DNA of 39,791 bases from Bacteroidaceae bacterium (lineage in GTDB: Bacteria > Bacteroidota > Bacteroidia > Bacteroidales > Bacteroidaceae), in assembly GCA_024401185.1 (NCBI GenBank), contig JAKSLO010000010.1:1-39791 (forward strand), in the 5' to 3' direction. Made by a program: the position numbers and the translations under genes. Under the pieces are notes generated by a model. The model ran no database searches, was not told the origin of the DNA, and saw only the letters and a program-made list of their open reading frames with translations. Positions within the stretch are counted from its first letter, which is position 1. Each line of letters opens with the position of its first letter. Of the stretch, positions 7,179 through 15,654 are shown one piece after another.

Positions 7179-9602
7179 TCATTTCACGACATACTTCTTG
7201 CCATTCTTCACATAGATGCCCGCCTTAGCATTGATTACCTTGCGACCGCTGAGGTCAAAGACATTCTCGTCCTTTTTCCCGTTCTCTGTTGCCAGATCAA
7301 CGTCTGTCTCAAAGTCCTCATCATCACCAAAAACGTATATCTTTACCTCGTTGACATTCTTCTTGTTTCCATCGCGATCGGTTACATCAAGATACCAGCG
7401 GAAGGGCTTGAGGTCGCTGCTTGTTGAGGCGGCTTGTACCAGCTTGCCATTACTCATGGCATAATAGCCGTTGGCTTTCATGTCCATTCCGCTAATGGTC
7501 TTATAGGTACCCGTAAAGCTGAACTTGGTGTTCCAACTTGTCACATCGAAGGTGTTCTCCTCCGTTTTGTAGAGCGTGGCATCTTTTACGGTTATCACTT
7601 TTTCACCAGCTTCCTTAGCTCTAATCAGATAAGGTGTATTAGGTTCTGTCCAGCCGCTCTTTATCTTGATTACCTCAAGTTGCGTGCGGTCAATGATGCC
7701 GTCGTCATCATCGTCCCACTGGTGTGCATCGTTGATGCGAGCCACTTCAAAATCCTTACTCCAATCAGCATAGTTCATGCTGAAAGGCACATAGATAGCT
7801 TGCCAGTTGGTGTTGGTGAAGGTGCGGGTGTAGTTGATGATTTGATTACTCTCCTCTTTTGTGTTTTCGTATTCATCGCCATCAGTTACATCTACGCTAA
7901 TAGGCAGTATGTTGGTAAATTCTTTCCAACCTTCTGCACTCTTGTAGGCATCTATGCTGGATGCTGGGACGTAGAGGGGGATGGACTTGTCGATACCTAA
8001 AAATGTCAAAGTTGTGCCATCATATTTAGATACTGCTGGCGGATTCTCCGCATAGCACTTGATATACTTGAAAGGACAGTCATCAAAAGCAAATGGACCT
8101 ATATAATTTACAGAAGCTGGCAATGTAAGAGAATTAACATAGATGAATCTATAAAACGATAAACCACTAACATGTTCTATGCCATTTGGTATTACGATGT
8201 CCATTACTTCTTTTCCACCAATAAACAAATGAGGTTTAGGAGCATACGACAACGTTATACCTCCACCATAGTCAAAGCTTCTGTAACAGATGGACTCGTA
8301 ATTGTCAAAGAAAACGTTTTCATTATCTGAGAAGTTTGCACTGGTAGCAAACTCCTTTACAGAAGATGGAATATGCAGGTTTTCTATTTCGCTCTCTTGA
8401 AAGCAGCCTGATTTCAAAACACTAACTGATTCTGGTATATATAGGTCTTTGATTTTGCATTCAAATATAGCTCCCTCGCCAATGCTGCGAACACCATTAG
8501 GTATAATAGAGTTCTTACATCCCATTACAAGTTCGTTTGTGTATTTATCAATGATGGCGTTACAATCATTTCTTGAATCATAATACAAATTTCCTGGAGC
8601 AACGCTTACTTTTTCAATATTACCGCAATACTCAATAAATACGTCATCAAGATGTACAACTGATTTGGGAATGACGATTGTTTTAAGTTTGCTATTTAAC
8701 GATATGGCATAACGACCTATATATTTGAGTGTATTAGGTAATTGGATTTCTTCTGCTTGAGTATTATAGAATGCATAGTCAAGAATAAAGCGCGTTCCTT
8801 CTCTTACTGTATATTTTGTTATATCTCCGTTTGTGGTCCCCACAACAATAGGACCGATGTATCTAATGTTATCAACCTCTTCAACAAGCGTTTCTAAGCA
8901 ATTTGGAAGTGTGTTGTTAATTCCATCAACGTTAATAACAGATTCAGGAATGTATAAGCTTTGTAGTTTGTCACAACCTTCAAAAGCCTGAAGTTGTACA
9001 AACTTGGTTCCCTCTTTTATCTTGTAATCCACAACATCTTTGTCAGGAACTCTCAATAGCAAGTTTCCTAAATAGCCATCATCATCTGTTCTTATTTTAG
9101 AACATTTCCGAAAATCTGATGCACCCAAATGATGAAGTTTACTTGGAATGTTGATGTTTTCAAGTTCTTCACAAGAACTAAAACAAAATGCCCCCATATA
9201 ATAAAGATTATTGGGTAAATGAACATTCTTTAGTTTTGAAGACAGAAAAGCGCGAGATTCAATTGTCGTAATATTATCAGGTAAGTAGATTTCGGTCAAA
9301 CTGCTAAAGTTAAAAGCTCCGTCTCCAATTGACTTTATTGTGTTTGGTAAAGATATTGACGTAAGTTTACTACCATAGAATGCATTAATTCCGATTCTTG
9401 TAACACGATATGTTTTCCCCTTGTATGTAACTTGTGAGGGAATTACAACATCACCTTCATAGCGGAAACCACCGCAAGATTCTTTAAACGTCACAATGGC
9501 CTCGTCACCACTAAACAGATAGTAAATGCCATCAATCTCAGCATCGTAGGCACTTGCTGTGATAGGCAGCAGCATAAGTAAAATCAGGAAAAGCTTTTTC
9601 AT
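7179..9602 (-). CDS. BspA-like leucine-rich repeat surface protein with type IX-like tail
   Basis: This 807-residue protein has a signal peptide MKKLFLILLMLLPITASA. LRR_5 (BspA/Treponema pallidum type) repeats run from about 60 to 560, seen as repeated 'LPNTIKSIGDGAF', 'IPESV' and 'IPSSVKEFA' units, ending in the typical closing segment VPASSIDAYKSAEGWKEF. A beta-rich region (about 590-760) follows, then the C-terminal signature FDLSGRKV...GIYVKNGKK that resembles a type IX sorting domain. Family members bind host proteins or other bacteria; here an adhesin role is inferred. Codons are more AT-rich than in the neighbouring housekeeping genes. No clean promoter was found directly upstream; a nearby structured RNA (9662-9943) lies 60 bases upstream on the same strand. 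Confidence 0.85.
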   Translation of the reverse strand: MKKLFLILLMLLPITASAYDAEIDGIYYLFSGDEAIVTFKESCGGFRYEGDVVIPSQVTYKGKTYRVTRIGINAFYGSKLTSISLPNTIKSIGDGAFNFSSLTEIYLPDNITTIESRAFLSSKLKNVHLPNNLYYMGAFCFSSCEELENINIPSKLHHLGASDFRKCSKIRTDDDGYLGNLLLRVPDKDVVDYKIKEGTKFVQLQAFEGCDKLQSLYIPESVINVDGINNTLPNCLETLVEEVDNIRYIGPIVVGTTNGDITKYTVREGTRFILDYAFYNTQAEEIQLPNTLKYIGRYAISLNSKLKTIVIPKSVVHLDDVFIEYCGNIEKVSVAPGNLYYDSRNDCNAIIDKYTNELVMGCKNSIIPNGVRSIGEGAIFECKIKDLYIPESVSVLKSGCFQESEIENLHIPSSVKEFATSANFSDNENVFFDNYESICYRSFDYGGGITLSYAPKPHLFIGGKEVMDIVIPNGIEHVSGLSFYRFIYVNSLTLPASVNYIGPFAFDDCPFKYIKCYAENPPAVSKYDGTTLTFLGIDKSIPLYVPASSIDAYKSAEGWKEFTNILPISVDVTDGDEYENTKEESNQIINYTRTFTNTNWQAIYVPFSMNYADWSKDFEVARINDAHQWDDDDDGIIDRTQLEVIKIKSGWTEPNTPYLIRAKEAGEKVITVKDATLYKTEENTFDVTSWNTKFSFTGTYKTISGMDMKANGYYAMSNGKLVQAASTSSDLKPFRWYLDVTDRDGNKKNVNEVKIYVFGDDEDFETDVDLATENGKKDENVFDLSGRKVINAKAGIYVKNGKKYVVK

Positions 9603-9622
9603 AATCGAGAAATCCTAAAACG

Positions 9623-9639
9623 ATGCTTCCCCCAAGCAT
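9623..9639 (-). other. Small stem-loop in the LRR gene leader
   Basis: ATGCTT (9623-9628) and AAGCAT (9634-9639) pair around a five-base CCCCC loop (GGGGG on the transcribed minus strand), about 20 bases before the ATG at 9602. It is short and could be incidental. Confidence 0.35.
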
Positions 9640-9661
9640 GCTACAAAACATAAGGATACAA

Positions 9662-9943
9662 GAAAAACGCAGGGATAATGTCCTTGCTCATCTTGCTCTA
9701 GGCTCTGGTAAACCCGTAATGAAATGAACTGAGTACAATACACCCCGCGCTGAAAGTATAGCAGCTGCATCAGCGCGGAGCTGTATGCACATACATATAC
9801 TCAGTACGGGCGTACCGAACTACCTTCATCCTTCATTACTTAGAAATTTACCAGATTTCGAGCAAAGGATAAAAGCGTGGAACGCCTTCTTGGTCATTGT
9901 GGCTGTCTAATTGCATACGAGGGATGCACTACGCTCCACATGA
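9662..9943 (-). ncRNA. Structured non-coding RNA, possibly 6S RNA
   Basis: A rod-shaped fold spans 9704-9855. Four perfectly paired helices nest in order: 9847-9855 with 9704-9712 (TCTGGTAAA/TTTACCAGA), 9832-9839 with 9716-9723 (GTAATGAA/TTCATTAC), 9798-9805 with 9728-9735 (ACTGAGTA/TACTCAGT), and 9770-9778 with 9745-9753 (CCGCGCTGA/TCAGCGCGG). ATGAA/TTCAT and ATACA/TGTAT add to the rod. The strand is set by a strong promoter at 9950-9980 and by a terminator-like hairpin (9669-9687) followed by five T on the minus strand. A 5' hairpin (GTCA-GTGG/CCAC-TGAC) may be a processed leader. The long rod with a large internal loop fits 6S RNA, but the loop is asymmetric, so the name is tentative. No protein frame crosses it. 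Confidence 0.6.
9663..9687 (-). terminator. Terminator of the structured RNA
   Basis: On the minus strand, GCAAGGA and TCCCTGC pair (one mismatch) around CATTA and are followed by GTTTTTC. It separates the RNA from the LRR gene that starts 60 bases further on. Confidence 0.55.
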
Positions 9944-9949
9944 CGGAGG

Positions 9950-9980
9950 CAAAATTACGGAAAAAAAATGAATCAACAAA
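9950..9980 (-). promoter_or_regulatory. Promoter of the structured RNA
   Basis: On the minus strand: TTTG (complement of 9977-9980), 19 bases, then TAATTTTG (complement of 9950-9957). Transcription is expected to start near 9943. No plausible protein start follows, apart from a 15-codon frame that runs into the RNA fold. Confidence 0.7.
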
Positions 9981-10205
9981 AGGTTTAAGTAAAAAAGTAG
10001 CCTCTACCCTGGCTTTTGGTAATGACAAAAATAAGTAAGTGAACAAAATTATTTTTATAATGTAGGTGTCAATCCACAGAAGTGCTTGCAGACCTACAAT
10101 CTTCGTTGTGAGTGGAAATGGCAATTTTGGGGTGGTTGGGTGATAAAACTGTTAAAATTAAGGTTAAAAACCGACAGGTGTGTCTTATTTTTTATAAATA
10201 ATGTG

Positions 10206-10213
10206 TAACTTTG
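10206..10213 (+). promoter_or_regulatory. -7 box upstream of the dipeptidase gene
   Basis: TAACTTTG lies 18 bases before the ATG at 10232. No clear TTTG is found 19-21 bases upstream, so only the -7 element is supported. Confidence 0.5.
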
Positions 10214-10231
10214 TACAAATAAAAAAGAACA

Positions 10232-10987
10232 ATGAGAAAATATCTAAATCTAATCGCATTCACATTCGTGGCACTCTTCTGTGCCACAGCGTGCAGCAAT
10301 GACGAAGAAGAGAAGCTGGCTCCCGAGATGGACAGCTCGCAGTTTGTACTTATCTCTGAGCATATACCCAATGTGATCCTTGAGATACGCTACTACAGTA
10401 CGTATAACTTCATCGGTGAGCGCATACCGGGCTACTTGGAGCCTGTGGCTATCCTCACCCGTCAGGCAGCCGACTCGCTGAAGGCTGTCAGCGACGACCT
10501 CTTGAAGCAGGGCTACCGACTGAAGATATTCGATGCCTACCGTCCGCAGTGTGCCGTGGATTTCTTCATGACGTGGGCAAAGGACACCGCCGATGTGCGC
10601 ATGAAGCAGTACTTCTATCCAGAGTTGGAAAAATCTGTCATCGTGCCACAGGAGTATGTGGCAGAGAAGAGCGGTCACACACGCGGCTCAACGGTTGACC
10701 TCACCCTCTTCGACATGAAGCTGGAGAAGGAGGTTGACATGGGCTGCACCTTCGACTACTTCGGTCTTGCCTCGCATCCCAGCGTGCAGCCAGGTCAGGA
10801 GATAGGTGCATACAAGCCAATCACCCAGGAGCAGTACGACAACCGCATGATCCTGCAAAAGGCAATGCTACGCCACGGCTTCAAGCTCTACGACTACGAG
10901 TGGTGGCACTTTACCCTGAAGGACGAACCATTCCCCGATACCTACTTCAACTTCCCAGTAGCAACATCAAGCATAAAAGGTGCGTAG
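10232..10987 (+). CDS. ddpX: D-alanyl-D-alanine dipeptidase, VanX/DdpX family lipoprotein
   Basis: This 251-residue zinc metallopeptidase of family M15D hydrolyses D-Ala-D-Ala dipeptide. The signature residues are visible: DAYRP with R104, the first zinc motif GHTRGSTVDL with H149 and D156, and EWWH with E223 and H226. A lipoprotein signal (MRKYLNLIAFTFVALFCATA then C21) followed by SNDEEE predicts an envelope lipoprotein, unlike cytoplasmic VanX of resistance operons. No vanA- or vanH-like ligase or dehydrogenase gene is near, so glycopeptide resistance is not indicated. Recycling or nutritional use of wall D-amino acids is more likely (inference). The gene stands alone, with a decayed lipoprotein start behind it. 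Confidence 0.88.
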   Translation: MRKYLNLIAFTFVALFCATACSNDEEEKLAPEMDSSQFVLISEHIPNVILEIRYYSTYNFIGERIPGYLEPVAILTRQAADSLKAVSDDLLKQGYRLKIFDAYRPQCAVDFFMTWAKDTADVRMKQYFYPELEKSVIVPQEYVAEKSGHTRGSTVDLTLFDMKLEKEVDMGCTFDYFGLASHPSVQPGQEIGAYKPITQEQYDNRMILQKAMLRHGFKLYDYEWWHFTLKDEPFPDTYFNFPVATSSIKGA

Positions 10988-11040
10988 GCAATTGTACCGT
11001 GCAACTAAAGGGCGTGTGGACCTTCAATTTATAAAGAACA

Positions 11041-11126
11041 ATGAAGACAACAAACAAAATTCTTGCTCTCTTGTGACAGTGGCAATGATCTTTGCTTCAT
11101 GTAGCGAGGACGACGATTCTGCATAA
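11041..11126 (+). pseudogene. Frameshifted lipoprotein N-terminus remnant
   Basis: ATG 11041 encodes MKTTNKILALL and then meets TGA. Shifting frame by one base at the CTCTTG run continues as VTVAMIFASCSEDDDSA followed by TAA at 11124-11126. Together this is a complete lipoprotein signal peptide with lipobox FASC and an acidic start to the mature part, after which nothing remains. It is best read as the ghost of a lipoprotein gene truncated and frameshifted behind the dipeptidase gene. A sequencing error in a real 28-residue lipopeptide gene is the alternative. Confidence 0.55.
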
Positions 11127-11130
11127 ATAA

Positions 11131-11164
11131 CGGGCGCATCCACATTCACGCGTGGATGCGCCCG
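11131..11164. terminator. Strong hairpin between convergent genes
   Basis: A perfect 13-bp stem CGGGCGCATCCAC (11131-11143) / GTGGATGCGCCCG (11152-11164) has an 8-base loop. Both flanks are AT-rich (TATTATA on one side, TTATTTATG on the other) rather than pure T. It separates the dipeptidase gene and lipoprotein remnant from the convergent pnp gene and probably ends both transcripts. Confidence 0.65.
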
Positions 11165-11217
11165 TATTATATATTATAGGTACTGAGAGAGATTACTCAG
11201 CACATACTAACCATGGA

Positions 11218-13482
11218 TTACTCCTCGTTAGCAGGAGCCTCGTTGTTCTGCTCGGGACGAGGACGACGCTCACCGCGGTCACGGCGCTCGCCACGGTCAC
11301 GACGCTCACCACGCTCGGGACGAGGACGACGCTCACGCTCTACATAACCCTCGGGCTTCTCAAGAAGAACGCGGCGAGAGAGCTTGAACTTGCCAGTCTT
11401 GGGATCAATCTCCAAGAGCTTAACTTGAAGCTTGTCACCCTCCTTGATGCCAGCCTCCTCGACGGTCTCCAAACGCTTCCAGTCGATCTCGCTGATGTGA
11501 AGCAAACCATCCTTGCCAGGCATGAACTCCACGAATGCACCGTAAGGCATGATGCTACGAACGGTACCCTCGTAAACCTCACCAATCTCGGGGATGGCTA
11601 CGATAGCCTTGATCTTGGTCATAGCAGCATCGATGGTATCCTTGTTGGGACCGCTCACCTGAACCTTGCCTACGCCGTCAGCCTCCTCGATGGTAATGGT
11701 AGCACCAGTCTCCTCCTGCATGCCCTGGATAATCTTGCCACCGGGGCCAATAACAGCACCAATGAACTCCTTGGGAATGGTGATCTGCTCGATGCGGGGA
11801 ACATGAGGCTTGAGCTCTGCACGGGGCTCGCTGATGGTCTTCATCATCTCACCGAGGATGTGCTCACGACCAGCCTTGGCCTGCATAAGAGCCTTCTCAA
11901 GAATCTCGTATGACAAACCGTCACACTTGATATCCATCTGGGTTGCGGTAAGACCGTTGGGAGTACCCGTGGTCTTGAAGTCCATATCGCCCAAGTGGTC
12001 CTCATCGCCCAGGATGTCAGAAAGCACAGCGTACTTGTCCTCACCGGGGTTCTTGATAAGACCCATAGCAATACCGCTCACGGGAGCCTTGATGGGCACA
12101 CCAGCATCCATCAATGAGAGGCAGCCAGCACAGGTAGTAGCCATTGAAGAAGAACCGTTGCTCTCCAACACATCGCTTACTACACGTACTACGTAAGGAT
12201 AATCCTCGGGAATCTGACCCTTCAAACCACGCCAAGCCAAGTGGCCGTGACCAATCTCGCGACGGCCTACGCCACGCTGAGCCTTAGCCTCACCGGTTGA
12301 GAAGGGGGGGAAGTTATAGTGAAGGAGGAAGCGCTGGTACTCACGAATGAGTACATCGTCAACCAACTTCTCATCGAGCTTGGTACCCAAGGTACAGGTA
12401 GCCAGAGCCTGAGTCTCACCACGGGTGAAGATAGCACTTCCGTGAGGACCGGGCAGAGGACTTGCCTCACACCAGATGGGACGGATATCGGTAGTCTTAC
12501 GACCATCGAGACGGACACCCTCGTCGAGGATGCAACGACGCATAGCGTCCTTTTCTACATCGTGATAGTAACGATCTACGAGACCGTTCTTCTCCTCCAA
12601 CTCCTCGGGAGTAAGGTCTGCGTGTGCAGCAGCGTAGCGAACCTTGAAGTCCTCGCGAATCTGCTCGAAAGCAGCTGCACGAGCGTGCTTCTCGAGAGCC
12701 TGCTTGGTAACATCGTATGCGGGCTGGTAGCACTCGTTCTTAACCTGCTCGCGGAGATCCTCATCGTTGATCTCGTGGCAGTACTCACGCTTAACATCTA
12801 CACCAAGTTCCTTAGCCAACTCCTTCTGCAGACGGCACATAGGCTTGATAGCCTCGTGAGCAGCCTTGAGGGCAGCCAAAAGGTCAGACTCCTGCACCTC
12901 CTTCATCTCACCCTCAACCATCATGATGTTCTCTTCGGTAGCACCTACCATCAAGTCCATGTCGGCCTTCTTGAGTTCCTCAAAGGTGGGGTTGATGACA
13001 TACTGACCATCGATGCGAGCTACGCGTACCTCGCTGATGGGACCCTCCCAGGGTATATCGCTGACAGACAGAGCGGCACTGGCAGCAAAACCAGCCAATG
13101 CGTCGGGCATGTCCTTGCCATCTGCAGAAAAGAGGATAACATTCACATAAACCTCAGCGTGATAGTTGCTGGGGAAGAGGGGACGAAGAGCACGGTCCAC
13201 CAAACGGCAGGTCAGAATCTCGTCGTCATTGGCTTTACCCTCACGCTTAGTAAAACCGCCTGGGAAACGGCCAGCAGCGGCATACTTCTCTCTGTACTCT
13301 ACCTGCAAGGGCATGAAATCTGTACCGGGAACGGCATCTTTAGCGGCACAAACGGTGGCCAGGAGCATCGTGTCGTTCATGCGAAGCATTACGGCTCCAT
13401 CGGCTTGTTTGGCCAATTTCCCGGTCTCGATGCTGATGGTTCTTCCATCAGGCAACTCGACTGTCTTTGTAATTACGTTCAT
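11218..13482 (-). CDS. pnp: Polyribonucleotide nucleotidyltransferase (PNPase)
   Basis: This 754-residue phosphorolytic 3'-5' exoribonuclease degrades mRNA in the cytoplasm. The domain order is complete: a first RNase PH domain (from [14 protein letters not shown]), a helical linker, a second RNase PH domain ([13 protein letters not shown]... [18 protein letters not shown]), a KH domain with IGPGGKII, and an S1 domain ([17 protein letters not shown]...GLLHISEI). The C-terminus is a repetitive Arg/Gly/Glu tail ([20 protein letters not shown]), an extension that may add RNA affinity. The start is fixed by the family N-terminus. It has its own promoter (13537-13544) and diverges from the thioredoxin-like lipoprotein gene. 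Very long antisense frames across it are shadows. Confidence 0.97.
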   Translation of the reverse strand: MNVITKTVELPDGRTISIETGKLAKQADGAVMLRMNDTMLLATVCAAKDAVPGTDFMPLQVEYREKYAAAGRFPGGFTKREGKANDDEILTCRLVDRALRPLFPSNYHAEVYVNVILFSADGKDMPDALAGFAASAALSVSDIPWEGPISEVRVARIDGQYVINPTFEELKKADMDLMVGATEENIMMVEGEMKEVQESDLLAALKAAHEAIKPMCRLQKELAKELGVDVKREYCHEINDEDLREQVKNECYQPAYDVTKQALEKHARAAAFEQIREDFKVRYAAAHADLTPEELEEKNGLVDRYYHDVEKDAMRRCILDEGVRLDGRKTTDIRPIWCEASPLPGPHGSAIFTRGETQALATCTLGTKLDEKLVDDVLIREYQRFLLHYNFPPFSTGEAKAQRGVGRREIGHGHLAWRGLKGQIPEDYPYVVRVVSDVLESNGSSSMATTCAGCLSLMDAGVPIKAPVSGIAMGLIKNPGEDKYAVLSDILGDEDHLGDMDFKTTGTPNGLTATQMDIKCDGLSYEILEKALMQAKAGREHILGEMMKTISEPRAELKPHVPRIEQITIPKEFIGAVIGPGGKIIQGMQEETGATITIEEADGVGKVQVSGPNKDTIDAAMTKIKAIVAIPEIGEVYEGTVRSIMPYGAFVEFMPGKDGLLHISEIDWKRLETVEEAGIKEGDKLQVKLLEIDPKTGKFKLSRRVLLEKPEGYVERERRPRPERGERRDRGERRDRGERRPRPEQNNEAPANEE

Positions 13483-13820
13483 CTTGTTTTAAATAAAAAT
13501 GTGTCAATACGCGTCTTCTTAACGCGGAAAATCGCGCAAAGATACAACAAATAGTTGAAAGATGAAAGATGAATGTTGAAATTTAAGGCTTTAATGGCCG
13601 AAAAACACACATTTCAACGTAAAACAAGCGTTTTTGCACACTTTAACACCCCTTTGTGCACAAAAATATGGGTTGTCAATTTCGTTGAAAGGGACAATTC
13701 AACAATATTGATAGCCATGACGGACACAAAAATCAGAAAATAGGGCAAAACAGTATGACATTAGCAAGTTTTTATGTAACTTTGCGCGGCAAAAACAAAA
13801 AAGCTAAAACAACAACATCC
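13483..13820. promoter_or_regulatory. Divergent promoter region between pnp and the thioredoxin-like gene
   Basis: The 338-base region holds TATCTTTG for pnp (minus strand, complement of 13537-13544) and TAACTTTG for the lipoprotein gene (13777-13784), both without an obvious TTTG at -33. An imperfect hairpin TTTTGCACA...TGTGCACAAAA lies near 13634-13668 and a small GTTGAA/TTCAAC inverted repeat at 13684-13703. Nothing else is seen. Confidence 0.5.
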
Positions 13821-14990
13821 ATGAATAAAAGAATTCTATCAAAAATCAAAGCATCCATCCTCGGCATTTCAGCCTTGACCGCAATGTTCTCGTGCACTCC
13901 CAAAGCACCCCAGTTCCACATCGAAGGTCACATCAACGGTGCCAAGGACACCACGCTCTACCTTGAAGCCATGACCATCAACGGACTGGAACTCGTAGAT
14001 TCGGTTCGTCTGACCGAGGGTGGTGCCTTCAGCTTTGCCTATGCCGATACCACCAGTTGCCCTGAGCTGTATAGACTTCGCATTGGCGGACAGGTCATCA
14101 ACCTGAGCATCGACTCCACCGAGACGGTAGGCATTGAGGCCAAATGGCCCAACATGGCCTTCGACTACACCGTGAAGGGTAGCGGCAACTGCGACACCAT
14201 CCGCATCCTCTCGCTTCGCCTTGCCAATTTGGAGAAGCGCATCCTGGCCATGTCGGAAAACCGCAACTTCACCTTCGAAGAGCGCGATGCCAACATCGAG
14301 AACATGCTGAAGGAGTATAAAGACAGCGTGAAGATAGACTTCATACAGAACCGCTACGACCGCACTTCGAGCTACTATGCCCTCTTCCAAATGATAGGAC
14401 AGCTTAGCGTATTCGACCTGCAGAACGATGCCAGCGATGTGCAATGGGGTAACGCCGTGGCCAATGCATGGCTCACCAAATACCCTGGCGCGCTGCGCAC
14501 GCAGAACCTGTGCAACATTGCCCTTCGCGGTCGCAAAAATACCCGACACCGCACCGTAGAACTCAATATTGACAACGAGAAGGTGAAAGAGACAGGAATC
14601 ATTGACATGGGATTCCCCGACATCAATGGTCACGAGCAACGACTCTCTGACTTAAAGGGCAAGGTAGTGCTGCTCGACTTCACCGCCTACTCTGCCGAGA
14701 AGTCACAAGAGCGCATCATGCTCATGCGTGAACTCTACAACAAATACCACGGTCGTGGTTTCGAAATCTACCAGGTATCGCTCGATCCCGACGAGCACTA
14801 TTGGAAGACGGTATGCAAGGGATTGCCCTGGGTGTGCGTTTTCAACCAGGAGGGCATTGCCAGCGACATGATTACCCTCTACCAGGTGCAGCAGCTCAAC
14901 ACATACTTCCTGATTGACCGCGACAACAACCTCGTAAACCGCGCCGAGAACATTCCCGACCTGGAGAAGGCTATAGAAGCGTTGCTGTAA
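13821..14990 (+). CDS. TlpA-like thioredoxin-fold lipoprotein lacking CxxC (DUF4369 type)
   Basis: This 389-residue envelope lipoprotein starts at ATG 13821, just before a signal peptide with lipobox AMFSC (C25). The N-terminal beta-rich half (about 28-140, FHIEGHINGAKDTTLYLE) is DUF4369-like. A helical middle follows, then a C-terminal AhpC/TSA/thioredoxin fold (about 255-389: DINGHEQRLSDLKGKVVLLDFTAY). Where the redox CxxC should follow the DFxA strand, the sequence is S291-A-E-K294, so disulfide chemistry is lost. Downstream fold elements (GFEIYQVSLDPDEHYWK, YFLIDRDNNLV) are intact, so it is not a decayed gene. A binding or structural role is inferred. A clean terminator ends it. Confidence 0.85.
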   Translation: MNKRILSKIKASILGISALTAMFSCTPKAPQFHIEGHINGAKDTTLYLEAMTINGLELVDSVRLTEGGAFSFAYADTTSCPELYRLRIGGQVINLSIDSTETVGIEAKWPNMAFDYTVKGSGNCDTIRILSLRLANLEKRILAMSENRNFTFEERDANIENMLKEYKDSVKIDFIQNRYDRTSSYYALFQMIGQLSVFDLQNDASDVQWGNAVANAWLTKYPGALRTQNLCNIALRGRKNTRHRTVELNIDNEKVKETGIIDMGFPDINGHEQRLSDLKGKVVLLDFTAYSAEKSQERIMLMRELYNKYHGRGFEIYQVSLDPDEHYWKTVCKGLPWVCVFNQEGIASDMITLYQVQQLNTYFLIDRDNNLVNRAENIPDLEKAIEALL

Positions 14991-15020
14991 GAAAGTAAGC
15001 ACGTACCATAATAAATAAAA

Positions 15021-15048
15021 GAGAGGGGGCACTTCAGCCCCCTTTTTT
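15021..15048 (+). terminator. Rho-independent terminator of the thioredoxin-like gene
   Basis: The stem GGGGGC (15025-15030) / GCCCCC (15037-15042) has loop ACTTCA, with the purine-rich base extending onto the following six T. Confidence 0.9.
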
Positions 15049-15053
15049 GCGTC

Positions 15054-15119
15054 TTGTTCACCCATTGTTCGCCTATTGTTCGCCTACTGTTCGCCTACTG
15101 TTCGCCTACTGTTCGCCTA
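15054..15119. repeat. 11-bp tandem repeat, six copies
   Basis: Six contiguous 11-base units with consensus TTGTTCGCCTA or CTGTTCGCCTA follow directly behind the terminator; the first unit has two differences. A short hairpin ACGGTC-TATT-GACCGT (15123-15138) with a T-rich tail comes next. The array lies between two transcription units and does not encode a convincing protein. Confidence 0.85.
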
Positions 15120-15290
15120 CGAACGGTCTATTGACCGTCTATTTTTATGGCAACATTTTCTCATTTTTTCCGTTCTCCGGATTTTTTATTGCCGACACAC
15201 AAAGCACTAATACTGAGTTGAAAACACAGAAAATGCTCCATAATTTTTAAAAAAATCTACAAAAACTATAAGTTTTTCAGTTTTTATTTA

Positions 15291-15298
15291 TAACTTTG
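15291..15298 (+). promoter_or_regulatory. -7 box of the peptide-LRR-hydrolase operon
   Basis: TAACTTTG follows an AT-rich stretch without a sharp TTTG at -33. Transcription would start near 15305 and give a leader of about 150 bases before the first small frame. Confidence 0.55.
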
Positions 15299-15334
15299 CC
15301 ACATCTTGTAATGTTTTTATTAGTTTTCCGATTG

Positions 15335-15430
15335 CAACACCAAGATAAGCAAGAAACCGATATTGCAAAAACCTGAGCAACGAAAAGATGCTTAGGCACT
15401 TATAGATGATATAAAAGAATTGAAGTGTTG
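15335..15430 (+). promoter_or_regulatory. Possible structured leader of the LRR operon
   Basis: CAACAC (15335-15340) can pair with GTGTTG (15425-15430) and encloses an 8-bp hairpin CCTGAGCA (15372-15379) / TGCTTAGG (15389-15396) with a 9-base loop. No known riboswitch consensus was recognised. It ends 25 bases before the first small frame. Confidence 0.4.
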
Positions 15431-15454
15431 TGGAATTAAGTAAACAAACTGAAA

Positions 15455-15595
15455 ATGAAAAAGTATCTTTACAACATTTACAGTATGTTGTTGCCATTTG
15501 CAACAACAATGAGCATCTCCACCCTGCCATACACCCTCGAGGAACATCATGCAGACATCACCGTGGATCACGCTATTGGCAAGGGCGCAATTTAG
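15455..15595 (+). CDS. Small signal-peptide-like ORF at the head of the LRR operon
   Basis: A 46-residue frame begins MKKYLYNIYSMLLPFATTMS and ends ADITVDHAIGKGAI. It has a basic start and a hydrophobic stretch (about 8-25) like a signal peptide or small membrane segment, and then only about 20 polar residues. It lies in the leader of the operon, 59 bases ahead of the 62-residue peptide gene. It could be a short secreted peptide, a leader peptide tuning expression, or a decayed gene start. Only the open frame, start codon and position support it. Confidence 0.4.
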   Translation: MKKYLYNIYSMLLPFATTMSISTLPYTLEEHHADITVDHAIGKGAI

Positions 15596-15654
15596 GCCTT
15601 TGGCACGATCCCAACAAAATACAAGAAACAGCAGAAAACAAATAATCACATATA

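Noticed and set aside
9894-10124. 76-codon minus-strand frame next to the structured RNA
   Set aside because: It crosses the RNA promoter and its product has no recognisable features.
10232-10987. Vancomycin-resistance gene vanX
   Set aside because: The lipoprotein signal and the absence of vanH/vanA neighbours argue for a general DdpX-like scavenging enzyme.
12319-13554. 411-codon open frame on the plus strand
   Set aside because: It is antisense to pnp, is low in motif content and leucine/serine-biased, and runs across the pnp promoter. It is a shadow frame.
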